From assembly GCA_025602915.1 (NCBI GenBank), contig JAHLJZ010000011.1, positions 310,001 through 374,000 of the forward strand: a DNA stretch of 64,000 bases. The letters run 5' to 3'. The position numbers and the translations under genes are program-made. Under the pieces are notes generated by a model. It was not told where the DNA came from. It made no database searches and saw only the letters and a list, made by a program, of their open reading frames with translations. Positions 35,793 through 51,027 of this stretch are shown piece by piece; position 1 is the first letter of the stretch, and every line of letters begins with the position of its first letter. Origin of the DNA: Paraphysoderma sedebokerense. Its lineage: Eukaryota; Blastocladiomycota; Physodermatomycetes; Physodermatales; Physodermataceae.

Positions 35793-36756
35793 ATGTCCAA
35801 AAGTTCGAAAAGCCGTGATAAGTAAGTTGTATCACTTTACAGTAATCACTACTTGATAACAATTCATAATTGAAATACTTATCATGCATTATAAATGAAC
35901 AGTTGTTGCTGTTGTATTCCTATAAAGCCAGGAGTAATCGTCTTAACATGCCTGTACTTGGTGAGTTGGGCTGGTTCCAATATTTGATATGGTTTCGAAT
36001 TGGTCTAATAATCGTTTCTGTCGACCTCTCGTGCAATAGATTGGTTCACTTGGTCAATTAATTTCGTCCATACAAGCGGTACAAGCTTTGGAGGCATTAA
36101 AAGCGATGTCGCCTTCTGCAGTCGCCAATAGTGCAGGTAATTAAATTACACGGGAATGCTCAAAACATACAAATCCCCTCACTAAAATTGAAAATTTCCT
36201 TTTGGCCTAGTTCAATTCATCCGAGGTGCGTCCGGTGCATGGTATGCTCCATACATAGCCGTTGCCTTGATCGATATTTTCGCTTGCCTCCTGGGTCTCT
36301 GGAGCATCAATAAGGTACGCATCTGGTTATATTGATGTAAAACCGCTTACCTCAGGCTCAATCTTTTCACTTTACTTTTTATAAAGGCACGTGTCAGTGC
36401 TTTCAAAATTTACTTCGGATGGAGAGTTATACACGTCATTTTCCTTGCTGTAATGACTGCAGTGGAAATTGCTCAATTTGCGCAAGTGATGGCAATGTTG
36501 AAGGCTGCCTCGGCTGCCACCACCACAGCTGTTCAAAATTCTGGTGTCGATCTTTCCGCCCTCAATAATGCTTTATTCGACATGGTCGCCGTTACCCTTA
36601 TTCCCCTTTATGTTGCTATGGCCATTGCAGTTGTATTGACGGTTAGTAAATTTGAGCGATTAATGACAATAATATTGCATACTAACACACTGGTTGGAAT
36701 AGATTTATTTCCTTGTTGTCCACAAACGTTACCTCAATATCATGCAAGACCAATAA
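35793..36756 (+). CDS. Four-TM Cys-rich small membrane protein, tandem copy 1
   Basis: Six exons start MSKSSKSRD and continue, after an intron, with NCCCCIPIKPGVIVLTCLYL. The cysteine cluster before the first helix suggests palmitoylation. Further exons give IGSLGQLISSIQAV, VQFIRGASGAWYAPYIAVAL, FKIYFGWRVIHVIFLAVMTA and LIPLYVAMAIAVVLTIYFLV, and the protein ends VHKRYLNIMQDQ. Four hydrophobic segments are clear. No known family was recognised. It is a tandem duplicate with the gene at 37424 and shares exon structure and promoter element with it. Confidence 0.75.
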
Positions 36757-37423
36757 TAAGCACGATTAAACAGATTACATAGTTGTTGTTTCTGCTTGTC
36801 GTGAAATTTTTAACATACCCCATGTCATTCTTATATACTGTCTTTAAATAAATAGTATTACCTCAGTAGCTCGCTCGACGCTCAGTGTAGAACCTCCTTT
36901 AGCGCTCTAGGTTACCTCTGGAGTGCTGTCCCCATAGTGGTGATTCGTGGCGTGATGTCAGACACGATATGCACGCACTTCATCCGTACTTCCTGTCATG
37001 CTGCAGCAAGGATTTTACATGGAAAGGAACTTGTTGACTCTGTCAATATTTAAGAGAATTATCATTCTTGAATTGGTTGCATATTCGCGACTACTGTCGC
37101 AAGAATGATTCGATAAGACTGCAACCTCGTAAATCGGACATTGGCCCAGCCGTCGAGAATTTTACATGCCACCGCTTTTCCTTCTACATCCCAAGACATC
37201 CATAATGAATCATTGGAGCTACTATAAATAAAATTTGGAACATTCTAAGAAGATGAACAGAACGAAAAGACTAGTCCAAACTGGCCAGTGGTGTGTGGTA
37301 TTCTTTTACGAAAACGCCAGTTGATCTAGAGTTTGGGCATATCCCAGCATATAAAAACTGGCAGACGCAGTAACATTATCACTTTCGAAGATATTTCTTT
37401 CTTTCTCTAATATCCCGCCGAAA
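36757..37423. other. Spacer between the tandem four-TM genes
   Basis: The spacer contains the 3' end of copy 1 and the promoter of copy 2. The 15-bp element (37272-37286) and a TATAAAA at about 37350 are near its right end. Confidence 0.55.
37272..37286 (+). promoter_or_regulatory. Conserved 15-bp element, four-TM gene 2
   Basis: TAGTCCAAACTGGCC, identical to 35624-35638. It lies 137 bases before the start codon of copy 2, followed by TATAAAA. The conserved position in two promoters that are otherwise diverged supports function or recent duplication. Confidence 0.7.
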
Positions 37424-38418
37424 ATGTCTAAAGCCAGTAAAAGTCGTGATAGGTACGACGTGGTTCTAATCTTGTCAGATGCTACTTTCATAATTTATAT
37501 ACTCACCGTGATTAATTTGGGATTTTAATAGCCGCTGCTGCTGTATTCCCATAAAGGCAGGCATTATAGTATTAACATGTTTGCATTTCGTATGTATCGG
37601 CTGATTCTGGTGCTTAAGTATCGCCCACAGTATGGCTAATATTTTTGTCTTTCGCGACCTTTATGAATTTCAAATAGATTGGTTCAATTGTTCAACTCGT
37701 CCAAACAATTGGAATTATACAAGATTTACCACGCATTGTGAAAGAAATGGATGCTAAGGATCTTGGTAGAAATATGCTTCTCATTTCAAATCTTAAATAT
37801 GGCATTTATTTTCGTGTTTGCTAAACTTTGCTATGTGTGCAGGTGTCTTTATCCGATCTACTTCTGCTGCATGGTATGCCCCGTACGTTGCTTTCGCATT
37901 GATAGATCTGTTCGCTTGCATTTTAGGTTTTTGGAGCGTAAGTAAGGTAAGTACTCATTGTTATTCGACTACTTTCTGCGGTCCCCTAAGTGTCATTCGC
38001 ATCTTTTGTATTGGCCAAATATAGGGTCGTGCTGGTGCCTTCAAGTTGTACTTCGGATGGAGAGTGGTTCACATCATTTTTCTTACGGTCATGACGATCG
38101 TTGAAATTGCTCGTTTTGCACAAGTGATTGCTCTCCTAAAATCTGGGTCCAGCGCTGTCGTCTCTGCCGCCGGCACTGCTGCTTCCGACATCGACTTGAG
38201 CGCCTTCGGGGCTGTCTCAGATTTTATGATTAACTTCGTTACTATTGCTCTTATCCCAATTTACATCGCTATGGTGATTGCAGTATTGTTGACGGTTGGT
38301 TATTCTGATAATTTCTTCTTTACAATTTCTTGAGTACTGACATGCTGCCGCAACACAACAGGTTTATTTCCTTGTTGTGCACAAACGTTACCTCAGAATC
38401 ATGCAACAACAGGAGTAA
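37424..38418 (+). CDS. Four-TM Cys-rich small membrane protein, tandem copy 2
   Basis: Same layout as copy 1, beginning MSKASKSRDSRCCCIPIKAG, with IVLTCLHF forming the first helix. The Cys cluster has one fewer Cys than in copy 1. Next come VFIRSTSAAWYAPYVAFALI, FKLYFGWRVVHIIFLTVMTI and LIPIYIAMVIAVLLTVYFLV, and the protein ends VHKRYLRIMQQQE. The central aromatic FGWRV(V/I)H block and the terminal VHKRYL block are near-identical, while the extracellular loop differs. Function unknown. Confidence 0.75.
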
Positions 38419-39280
38419 GCATAAGGGTTGGAATTAGTTGTATTTCCTATTTATCGTTCACATATTAAGAATACCAGTTACTTTGACTACGCGACTATTT
38501 TTTATGTATTGAGTTTTAATAAATCAGTCCGAGAGGGCTCGTGCGTTTGTAAATCTTACTCCCTCCATGGCGTCGGCCATGCCGCAATATCGCATCAAGC
38601 AAGTCAACATGTGTCTGAAAAGTACTAGCGAACAGCATTAACACAAACTCTGCTGTCAATTAAAGAGACGTGTATCCTCAAGACCATCGGAGTACCTCTA
38701 TAAGTGACGCTTTTTTTAACTATCCAAATCGAATTTATGCATGATCGGTCTTTCACTGCCACATCTAAGCCCCTGATAACAGATGGAGGACATTGTGCAG
38801 AACCGAGAATCGATCATCAGGTCAGATATAAACAAATGAAACAAGATAATCTAGGGGTTCAAGAGCACTTTCTCGATATGAAATGGTGTATTATTCAGAG
38901 ACGATGTTGAAACGAGGGAGGACGAGGGCCGCGTCGGAGTCTGTCGAAGGACAATATTAGCTGCATTGTCGCTGTTCCACCATCCCGCGCTCCGTTCCAT
39001 CTCCCCCGTTATGCCTCCTCAGATGACCTCGTTTGAGTGTGGGCTTCTGTTTCCAGCAGCATCCGACGATAAGAATGTATTGACTTTGCCGGTCATCTGT
39101 CTGATAGCATTTTCTGCTAGACTTTTTTTGCCCCTTTGGTTCCCGGATTACCCGAACTTCAATTTTTTTTTCCCTTTCTTCTGAGCCAAATAAAAAGAGT
39201 ACCTCCAACATTCCTAGATCCATCGCATTCTGTCTACCCTGTCCATACTCTGATAACCAATCACTAGGAATTGAACCACA
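38419..39280. other. Intergenic region, nothing recognised
   Basis: An 860-base spacer. Short opposite frames near 38960-39220 overlap each other and are not supported as genes. Its right half probably contains the promoter of the secreted protein gene. Confidence 0.5.
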
Positions 39281-42200
39281 ATGCTCTCGCCGAAGGAGTG
39301 TCTTCCTTCGATAATAATTCCATTCTGGTGAGTTCTATGTCCTAATCTTTTGCGTTCTCTTTGGGACTTTTGTTTTTCCAACAACTAATGTCGATTTATT
39401 CAATAAAGTATACTATGGCTGTTTGGAGTTTTTGCCCCATCCACGGCAAAAATGCTGACCCCTCCGAAGTACGATAGTTCGACCTCACTTCAACCGGAAT
39501 TTACTGTTCAAGCTAAACTCAGCGAGGACTACTATCAGCCCCCAGGATCCAAAAAATTCGTTCACATTACTGCACATAGAATCGTCATTACAGTCGCTAA
39601 AAGAGATCCTTCCCAGCCGTCTCATATTCCGTATACCAATCAACCAGTACATATTAAAGTGAAGGAATCTGATGTGCCGGTGGTGCTTCAGCGAAACGGG
39701 CGATTAGAAAAATCTGTATTTAAGGCAGGAAAAGTATATATAGTTCAAAGTAACGCAGCTGGAAGAGTGTCATTTTCTATACCTATTACACAAGACGACC
39801 TAAGTCGTAGTCAAAATGACCTCGTCAGTTCAATTCGGTTACCTCCTCTCCTTCTTCGAACCGATTTTATGCGGCCAGGTCACTGGATCGTATCTCATCC
39901 TGATTATGCTGCATTCCATCGACTATCTGACGTGAAAGCACCAACCCTAATATCAATCAATCCCAAACTTTCAAAGCCGCAAGCAGAGGCAACATCGAAA
40001 ATGTTAAATAATCTGATGAACCGGGCTCTGCAATCTGTTCCAACGATGACCACCGAGGACGAGTCAACCGGGAAGCTGCGCAAGAGGTCATTGACGAAAG
40101 GTCACGAATATAGCTCTGATGCTTGGAAAGATAATGAATTGCCCTATGTTCCTTCCACGGATGTCCTTGCTTCCTATCAAGTGCGTTCCGGCGACTACAT
40201 TCACTACGACAGAGTGTTACATCGACGATCGCTGGTACCAACATCCGGTGATTGGTCATTTGTATTAATTGCCAACAGCGATACCCCCGACATTTCTTTT
40301 TCAAACGATATATCAGAAATTAGAACGGTCTTTCCAGAAAATACTTCGAATCATAGCAGACTGGCTAAACGTGATTTTGCCGAATTGTGGGATAAGATTA
40401 AGAGCAAAGCTGTAAACGCAATCGATGAATCCGGAAGCAAAATACAAGACCAATTCAAACAAATAGAAGTGGTATCTCACCAAAATGACGTTCTTGTTTT
40501 TATGACGGATGCCGCTGGCACTGTGAAGGAATGGGTTGTAGGCAGTGTAAAAGCCGTTCTGCTTGTCATTAAAAAAGTCCTTGAATCAATTCAGATTGGC
40601 TTCAAAGTGAGTATAGAAGTCTTTTCCACAATCAAACCACTTTCGTTAACCGCGATCTACTTATTCTTATTCCGTAGAAATTACTTGAATCGGTTAGAGT
40701 ATGTACTTCTCTTTAAAATCCTCTCATAAGACTATTGCAATTTTAACCCTGTGTTGTATCAGAACCTTTTCCGCTGGGACTCTGTTCTTCGAACTCAAAA
40801 ATGGTTAAAAATATACACGGCCGGATGTGTTCCTCTGGCTCGTCGCCTTATTGAAGTCCAAAACGACAGATTGCAGCGATTCATGGCTAACGCATCAACG
40901 GATTTTCACGATTCGGTCAATTTTGTCGCCAACAAATGGGGGGCCAATATTACACTCAAATCACTCCCAGGCAAACTGCAGTCCAACATGAACTCTACTT
41001 CCAAAAACTCTCGGTCAACGTCTTCAATGTCATCGACACCGTCCAATATGCTCAAAGATACAATGAAAGGTGTCGAACATTCAATGGGAGAAGATTTATT
41101 CCTAAACAACATTCATGAAGCCAAAATCGACGTCAAGAACGACACGATATCGCAACTTCGAGATATTACGGGGAGCTTCATTACTGAGCTCAGAGCACAA
41201 GGTTTATTCGATGATCCGGCTTTCCGCGACGTTCAAGCCAAACTAGTCACCTTTCAAGAAAACACCAATATATTCAACAAATCAGTCGGTTATTTGCTTG
41301 CCTTCATCGACGCCATCTATCAAACGTTCCAGAAGTTCATCACGAAAGCAGTTGTTACTGCACTCCGACTTATTCCGTTCATTGATTCATACATGCTCGC
41401 ATTTCTAAGCTTTCAAATTCGGATTCCGCTACTCTACGATTTCTACAATAGTGTCATTGCCCAAAATCAGCATACCTTAGCTCTTGGAGACTTATATTAT
41501 CTTTTGATTGCTATGCACAATACTTATGCATATATGCTCTATCATAAGGGCCAAGAACCGTTTACAGCAGTCGACATGAAGATATTTGAAAGTCAGCCGA
41601 ATCTTATGTTGTGGAGTTTCACATATCAAAATCATGAATTGTTAGCCGATGTTGACAAAGCTGCGAAAGAGAAAAAGATGAATCAGGTTAGAATATAAGT
41701 TTCGTACTCGCCCACTTGTGTTTCAATTCGTTTACATTGTTTTTTGTCTAAATATTAGTGGCTGGACTGGATGCCTAGAGGTCAAGTGGTTTGGACAACC
41801 TATTTTAGCGTTATCATGTCGTACGTCGAGGGTGGCTTTGCCACCATGTTGATCAAAGGAACTCTGGAACCATACACGGCCTGGTTGCAAGGGATTGGTT
41901 TCTATCCCCTTGATCAGGTATGTCTCCGAAACTCACCACCATATCGGCGTCGCTTGGAGGCTAACTGTTTCCGTCTTTATTTTTAGGCTACCGATCCCTC
42001 GCAAGAGACGTTAGTTAAGACTGTTGAAAATTGTGACATATATTGGTTTGTTTGGTACGTCAATGTCCCCACTTTACTTGCGCCTTCCGTCCATATCGTA
42101 TATATCTGACAGCAACTATTATTCTGAATTTCAGGTATGCACAATGGTACATAGCCATCATTCTCAAAGTCGTTTCCCAATACCATGGCGCTTTTGGCTT

Positions 42201-42600
42201 AAATGATGTTATATTCAAACACCTAGCGGCATTGTTGCTAGCAACACCCCAAGGAGGATTAGCTGTGATGATTTTGAATAATGTCTATCGTAAAGTTAAC
42301 TGGAAAGATCCAGCAAGAGTTGCAGTTACTCTACAGACAACCGGTGCCTGGTTCTTTGATACATTGGGATATTATTTGTATTTGTTGCCGCAGCCCTTGC
42401 GATTCCCTGCTCTTGTGACCTCTGATTCGTATGTATTCGAAAATTCTTCCTCATTCCTCACTCACTACATCATTATATGCTTCAGTTTGCTTACGATTGA
42501 CGTTTATTTCCTGTTACCCAAAAACAGTATGATGTTGGCGTTCTATACCGCACGTTTTCACACAATGCTTGGAACGGGCAAATTCTGGCTTGTGGATTAA
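39281..42600 (+). CDS. Large secreted protein of unknown function (fungal family)
   Basis: About 920 residues over eight exons. Exon 1 begins MLSPKECLPSIIIPFCILW and, after a short intron, continues LFGVFAPSTA, giving a signal peptide. The N-terminal part looks beta-rich (NQPVHIKVKESDVPVV, AGRVSFSIPI). The middle, VFMTDAAGTVKEWVVGSVKA followed by GFKKLLES and NLFRWDSVLRTQKW, resembles a widespread uncharacterised family of large fungal secreted proteins. I recall that family from its similar ...GTVKEWV... and W-D-...-T-K motifs. The C-terminal third is helical with hydrophobic stretches. It ends WLVD. A 15-nt microexon (40678-40692) joins the two main parts. The biochemical role is unknown. 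Confidence 0.75.
40678..40692 (+). other. 15-nt microexon in the secreted protein
   Basis: The segment aaattacttgaatcg, flanked by AG and GT, supplies Lys-Leu-Leu-Glu-Ser. It bridges GFK to NLFRWDSVL in frame. The match with the known family motif spacing supports it. Confidence 0.7.
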
Positions 42601-43052
42601 CCCCAATGTTCCAGCCAATTTCCGATACTTCCTGTTGTTACTTCTTTCGTGGCCTTGAATATATCTCAAGGGAGGCTAATGAAATACTTATAATCAGTAT
42701 CTATACACATGTAGATATAGTACAATCTTCTTGTTGATTATTCCTTTGTGTTCTGTATGCGATAATGTTCGATAGATAGATGACTAATGAATATATTGCC
42801 GAGGAGTCAAATAGTATAATGCTACTAGAGTTGATAAGGTGATAGATGTAGTAATATATATTTGAATACCCGATTTATATTGATTGATTTGCCTTCAGAT
42901 TCTCAATGTGGGAAAGCATATTTTTGAAACTCGATTCCTTCATTTGAATGTAGTATCTCATCTCCGACGGGTAATGAAGCCGCTATAATAGTATCAATTA
43001 AGAGTGCAGCAGAGTTTATTCTTGTTCAATTCATTGACGTCATACATAAACA
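42601..43052. other. Convergent 3' intergenic region
   Basis: AT-rich spacer between two convergent stop codons. No gene was recognised. Confidence 0.5.
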
Positions 43053-45951
<2,899 letters not shown>

Positions 45952-46587
45952 TGTAGGGATGATAATGATATGTGTATAGGATCTGTATTTGGCACCGACG
46001 ATAGTATAAACGACAGTGTGGATGTGATGGAGTTACCAGGGTAAGAAATCTTTGCAAAGAACCTCGAACAATCTCAAATTCACCTGCGGCCCAACCGAAG
46101 AAAATGTAATCTCGATAGGCAGAATTAATAAATGAGCATGCAGATTGTAAAGTTATCAGAAAACTCTTGTAATCATCACCGATGTAACATTTCGTGGGCT
46201 CAGATATTATTCTAATGACATTTAGCTCCAGATGGCATGTTTCCTTTGCCTCGTCAGAATGTTATCTAGTAATACATTCTTTATGCAAGCAATCATGGAA
46301 GGACTCAATAAATGGAAGTCTGGACAACCAATTCTTTTTAGATTTATTCTTAATATTCTTGAAATCACAGTCATTTTGGTCAGCACGTGAAAGAGCCCGG
46401 TCGTGCCGACTGGGGCAATAATAAAATTTCGCGAACTTTGAAAGTCAGCACTACGTCAGCTCCTTTCATCTCATCTGTTTCATATCATCTCTTTTCGCTT
46501 TCAAATCAAATCTTAGCAACATCTCTACAATATACTGAGACCTTCAAGCATATCTATTTAATCGCAGCATTTTTTTTTCTGCAGAAG
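45952..46587. promoter_or_regulatory. Divergent region WDR33 / CBM48 gene
   Basis: A CACGTG at 46384-46389, about 200 bases before the CBM48 start, is the only motif that stands out. The rest is AT-rich spacer. Confidence 0.45.
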
Positions 46588-47521
46588 ATGCTGACTATTC
46601 CAAAATCATTTTACTTCACTCCCTCCACAAAAGCTATCTGCGTCGTGCTAATGAGTAAGTATCTTTCCTCTTTTTTCGCAGAGCTGATGACAATCAGGAA
46701 ACTTATTCTTGAAAATCTTAGGTTCTCTTAATGACTGGACAGTTGGAACTCAAATGTTTGATGAATACGAAGATGGTGTGTTTCAAGGAACCCTCAACAT
46801 CCCTACCGATAAAGATGGTGAGACATTTCTTTACTCTCCTGATTTTGTCGCGTAGGGTAACCCTAACACCTTTTGTCCCGCTTTTCTTAATCATCACATT
46901 TTTGTTTCATAATTCTATCAATGCATAGTTGAGTACAAGTTCATTGTCGATGGAGTGTGGATGCATGACGCGAATAAACCCAGCACAACAGATCCCAACG
47001 GACAAATTAACAACATTCTACATGCCGTTCGAGGTCCTAATGCCAGGAGAAAGGAATACATCTTTGCAGATTCAGTTTTCGTATCCGATTTTGAGTTGCG
47101 GGAGCTTCCGATGCCGACAACATCCACCCCTGTTAATTCTGTCGATCAAGATACTAATGACAGTGAAGTACAGCACGCGGAAGAAACGAAAGACTCAGAA
47201 ATAAATGGAGCAACACCTGAGGAAACAGCGGAAACTCGCCTTCATAGTGTTAATTCACAAGAAACTGTGTTGAGTGAACCTTTAGATGACGATCAGCACG
47301 CAGCCATTCGCTCAACATCTTCGACCACATTAGCTACGGAAAAACTTACATTAACAAAGAAATTATTAAAATACTTTACGCGGTATCCTACAGATTCTAA
47401 AACTACAACTGATCCACAAAAATCAGTGAATACTGTCTTCCCGAAGGCGAGGTCTTTTGCTAAGAAGCTAGCGAAAAAATTCAAACGAAGCAAAAAAGTC
47501 AGACCAGATAACAAAAATTAA
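46588..47521 (+). CDS. CBM48 (AMPK-beta-like) carbohydrate-binding protein
   Basis: Three exons. The start MLTIPKSFYFTPSTKAICVV leads, after splicing, into MSSLNDWTVGTQMFDEYEDG and then DVEYKFIVDGVWMHDANKP. The pair F-x-NDW and YKF(I/V)VDGxW is the signature of CBM48 glycogen-binding modules of AMPK beta subunits and related proteins. The rest is a low-complexity Thr/Glu-rich linker and a Lys-rich C-terminus (KKLAKKFKRSKKVRP). The AMPK-beta C-terminal domain is absent. It therefore resembles the small CBM48 proteins of fungi (Mdg1/Crp1-like) more than AMPK-beta. A role in glucan or signalling scaffold binding is inferred. Confidence 0.8.
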
Positions 47522-48135
47522 ACTTTCTTAATCTGATGTTCAAATAATGTTGAATTAGTCCAAATATTAGTAGTATGAGCTGTTAGTTTAAGAGTTAGTT
47601 AAGCACTGTCTGCATCGTTCATATAGTTAGTTGTGCATGATGCTAAGGACAGTAGGCGTAATACAGAACGGTCATTCTAATGCTTACTGCCATTATTGAT
47701 CCATAGAAGTAGCAGTGACATTCAAAGTCTGTGTTCTCTGTCCAGATTGCAGCTTCCTTCTAAAAAAATCCAGCCCAGTAAAATATTAGTCCGGTCGCTT
47801 GATTTTGTTAGCGAGAGCGGCTGTGGCACATGCAATGCTCGCTTGACTAAAGTCTCACTATTCTCATTTCCATCAGTACAATTGCCACGTTTGCCGATAC
47901 AAAGGCTGAAAAGAGTGACCTTTGACCTATTTCTACACTTTATTATACTCAAATAGTGTAAGCAGAGTCTAATCTATCCTAGCCTGAGCATCTGATTCTT
48001 TGATAGAGGCTGGCTGGCACGCTTTTCGCACCTGTGAAAATTCACGACTCGTTGGCTTGTCATCAACTATCGCGACTATAAATGTCGCACAACTGCCGGC
48101 AATTGTCAATTGACATCCTCTCTGATATCTCCAAA
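47522..48135. other. Intergenic region, nothing recognised
   Basis: Spacer between two same-strand genes, containing short open frames without family features. A promoter for the O-methyltransferase probably lies near its end. Confidence 0.45.
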
Positions 48136-49754
48136 ATGACATCCAAGATTATTCAGTTAGTTCAAAAACCTTTCCAATTAATTCAGTTTCTCCATCTCTC
48201 CTACTTTGGCGACAATGGTGATAGTAATTATGAATTTGAAATCACCAAAGCACCGAGAATTTTAGTTAAACTGGCCTGGTTCTTTTATGAATTTTTGGAA
48301 AGGGAGAGACAAAGAATCTTACCACCCGGTCCCTCAATCCTTATGTATGCCTCAGGTTAGTATTTGCTGTCTGCTTTAATTGCCATTCCGACAGACGCCA
48401 ACTAATGATAACTGTAGCTTTCATGATTTCGAAATGTCTGCACGTTGTCACTGTTCTCAACATTCCGGATTTATTGAAGAATAACCCTATGTCCACCAAA
48501 GAAATAGCTGATAAAGTCAAGGCGGATCCGGAACGACTGGGTATGTAATTTTTGCGCCTCCTTCTATTAATCTGGGGTTGATTGCTAATCGGGGTTCCTT
48601 GGTCATAATTCAGACCGGGTCATGAATCTGTTATATTCGCACGGAATATTCAAACGAAACTGGGGAGGAAAGTGGTCTAACAACCGCATGACAAGTGCTC
48701 TTAGGAAAGATAACCCAAATAGTGTCAAAGACTTGGTTTGTTCTCCCCAATATACCTCAAATGACTCGATCATATTCTAACATTTCTTCATTGAACAGGT
48801 TGAGTTCTTTACTGATGAAAGCTATACCGGATTTGAAAAGTTGCTAGAAGCAGTCAAAGATGGTTCTCAGCCTTGCGCTTGGGATATTCAGTTTGGGGAA
48901 TCATTTTGGACTTATTTGGATAAAGATGAGAACGCATGGAGACGTGAAAGGTTTGCTGGTGCGATGATTTCACAAAGCAATATGTAAGTCGCAATTCTGA
49001 AATCCAGTCGAAATAAGTAAGAAAACCGCGTATTAACATCGCCCATTTTAACGGATAGCGTGAATAAGTCATTACTCGTTGATTTTGAGTATGTATTTAT
49101 TTATTCAGTAAATTTGTGGAGGCAGCTAATCAAAATGTGCGTTACAGTTGGTCTCGATTCGAAGGGAAGACGATTTGTGACGTAGGCGGTGGCTTCGGCG
49201 GATTCTCTGCTGAACTATTGAGAAATAATCCTTCGTTTAGATTGATACTTTTTGATCGACCCGAAACTGCTAAAGATTCGGCAAACCACTGGGACAAAAA
49301 TCACAAGGATATTGTCAATCGAGCTGAATTTGTCGGCGGAGACTTCTTTAAGAAGGTTCCAGGAGAAGCTGATGTTTATTTTTTGGTACGAAGTGTTTGC
49401 TTTCACCTTGAATTTTTGTCCTCGCCTTTAACAATCTGCAACTCCTCGTAGAGAACCATTTTACATGACTGGTCAGATTGTGAATGTATAAGTATCCTCA
49501 AAACTATACATGATTCTATTCCAGATTCTCGCAAGAACGAAGTAACCCTCCTGATCGCCGATCTGGAAGTTGTTTCTCCACCAAATCCGCTGGTGTCGCA
49601 TATTGATTTGCAAATGTTAGCTACTATAACAGGACGAGAGCGTTCGCGCAAAGAAATGAACGATTTACTAAATATTGCTGGATTCGATGTGATTGATAAT
49701 ATGGAAGCCCGTTCGGGATATTTGTTAACTACCGCCAGACCTAAGCTCTCTTAA
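48136..49754 (+). CDS. SAM-dependent O-methyltransferase, copy 1
   Basis: Six or so exons from ATG 48136 (MTSKIIQLVQKPFQLIQF). A helical dimerisation/winged-helix region includes CLHVVTVLNIPDLLKNNPMS, LYSHGIFKRNWGGKWSNNRM and FTDESYTGFEKLL. The SAM-binding motif is ICDVGGGFGGFSAELL, then LILFDRPETA, FVGGDFFKKVP and the catalytic-His block RTILHDWSDCEC. The protein ends LLTTARPKLS. This is the class I, COMT-like layout of plant and fungal small-molecule O-methyltransferases. The acceptor is unknown. It shares exon borders and motifs with the gene at the right edge. Confidence 0.88.
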
Positions 49755-50091
49755 TTATTTGATGTATTAGTTCCTGTTTATTTTTGATTTTTCTTAATAT
49801 TGATGATCATGTAGTATTGTAATGATCATTCTTATGATAATGATTGATTTTGATTGATTTTAACTTATAAATTCTGCTTCTGCTTGTGTAAATTGATAAG
49901 AAGCCATTTCATCAAAATCATTAATATTCCAAAGTGTTAACGAGAAAGTCGGAATCTCGTAATTGTACGCTGTTATAACTTATATCTGTTATGTACAAGA
50001 ACACAGTTGTTTGAACTTTGAAATATGACGTCACCTTTCAGAAGAAAACGGAGCACAGTCAACAGCAAGTACCATATCGAATTTTAATAAC
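49755..50091. other. Short intergenic region
   Basis: AT-rich, with short direct repeats of TTGATTGATTTT type at about 49840-49860. Nothing else was recognised. Confidence 0.45.
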
Positions 50092-50688
50092 ATGGAGCAG
50101 ATTGCCGCAGACATATCTCAGAAGTGTCACCATATGGAAGCTCAATATATTTCTATGATAAGAGAGTCCACCGAACCGCCCCAACTGCTCGAAAGTACTT
50201 CACCATACATGCAACCCGACGACACTATAGTGCCCACATCTGTGGCGCCATTAAACCCAGAAAACCAAGACAACCCTCAATATCATCATCGAACGACGAA
50301 AGTTCATCGTCAGATTTCTAAAGTACTTCCCCTGCCCGACCGTTGGCTCCAAGACCCGTCGGGAAGATGGTATTTCACAGTTCCAGCCCCGACATCTCCA
50401 TCGTCGGACGAAGCAACTACTTCCTCCACTTCTAAGCCGAGTCCTGAAACTATAAAAAAGATCACGTTTCACGATATTGAGAATTTTGTGTTAACTCCTA
50501 CCAAACAATCCAGAATGCGAGATTTAGAAGAAGTTGCGAGGTATTTAAAATTGGAATCTGAAGAAGCAGATACTATTGTCAGTGTGCTTAGAAAATTGGC
50601 GGTGGAGTCGGGGGTGACGCTGGATGGGAGTCGTTATCAGAAAGTTGCGGGTGATTTCGAGAGAAGAGGTTTTGAAGCGGAAGCGTAA
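50092..50688 (+). CDS. Hypothetical protein, about 198 aa
   Basis: One exon from MEQIAADISQKCHHMEAQYI. The protein is hydrophilic with no signal or membrane segment. It contains Ser/Thr/Pro-rich stretches, an aromatic block LPDRWLQDPSGRWYFTVP, and a predicted helical C-terminus (MRDLEEVARYLKLESEEADT). No family was recognised. It lies upstream of the phosphoesterase on the same strand. Whether it is truly expressed is not shown by sequence alone. Confidence 0.55.
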   Translation: MEQIAADISQKCHHMEAQYISMIRESTEPPQLLESTSPYMQPDDTIVPTSVAPLNPENQDNPQYHHRTTKVHRQISKVLPLPDRWLQDPSGRWYFTVPAPTSPSSDEATTSSTSKPSPETIKKITFHDIENFVLTPTKQSRMRDLEEVARYLKLESEEADTIVSVLRKLAVESGVTLDGSRYQKVAGDFERRGFEAEA

Positions 50689-51027
50689 AAAGGTAGTACT
50701 GATTGATTGGCGCTTAATGAATCCTTTGATGGACGAGCAAGCAACTAGCAAGGGTTTTATGTCTCAAGTAATATGGAATCTTTTTCACTGCTCAGACGGT
50801 TTGGATCATTGCAGCCTTTAAGTTCTCCGTCGTTCCAATTATGCAGATTGAGCATGTACTATACTGCAAATGTCTGCGCTGGACAACGTCATCTGCCTGT
50901 TTATGTGCAGAGCGATACTCAATCGACAATGCGCGTTCAGGACTGGAGTGAAGGGCAGGACTGTACATGGCCTCATTCGTATTCCAATCTTGCCTTCTCC
51001 TTTCACAATCTCTGATGTTATAGATAC
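50689..51027. other. Promoter / leader of the phosphoesterase gene
   Basis: A 5' region with a short open frame (50773-51015) unlike known proteins, probably leader. Confidence 0.45.

Noticed and set aside
36388-36393. CACGTG next to an intron acceptor in the first four-TM gene
   Set aside because: It overlaps an exon start inside the gene, so it is explained by coding sequence.
38957-39223. Overlapping open frames before the large secreted protein
   Set aside because: Opposite-strand frames of low complexity; likely shadows in promoter DNA.
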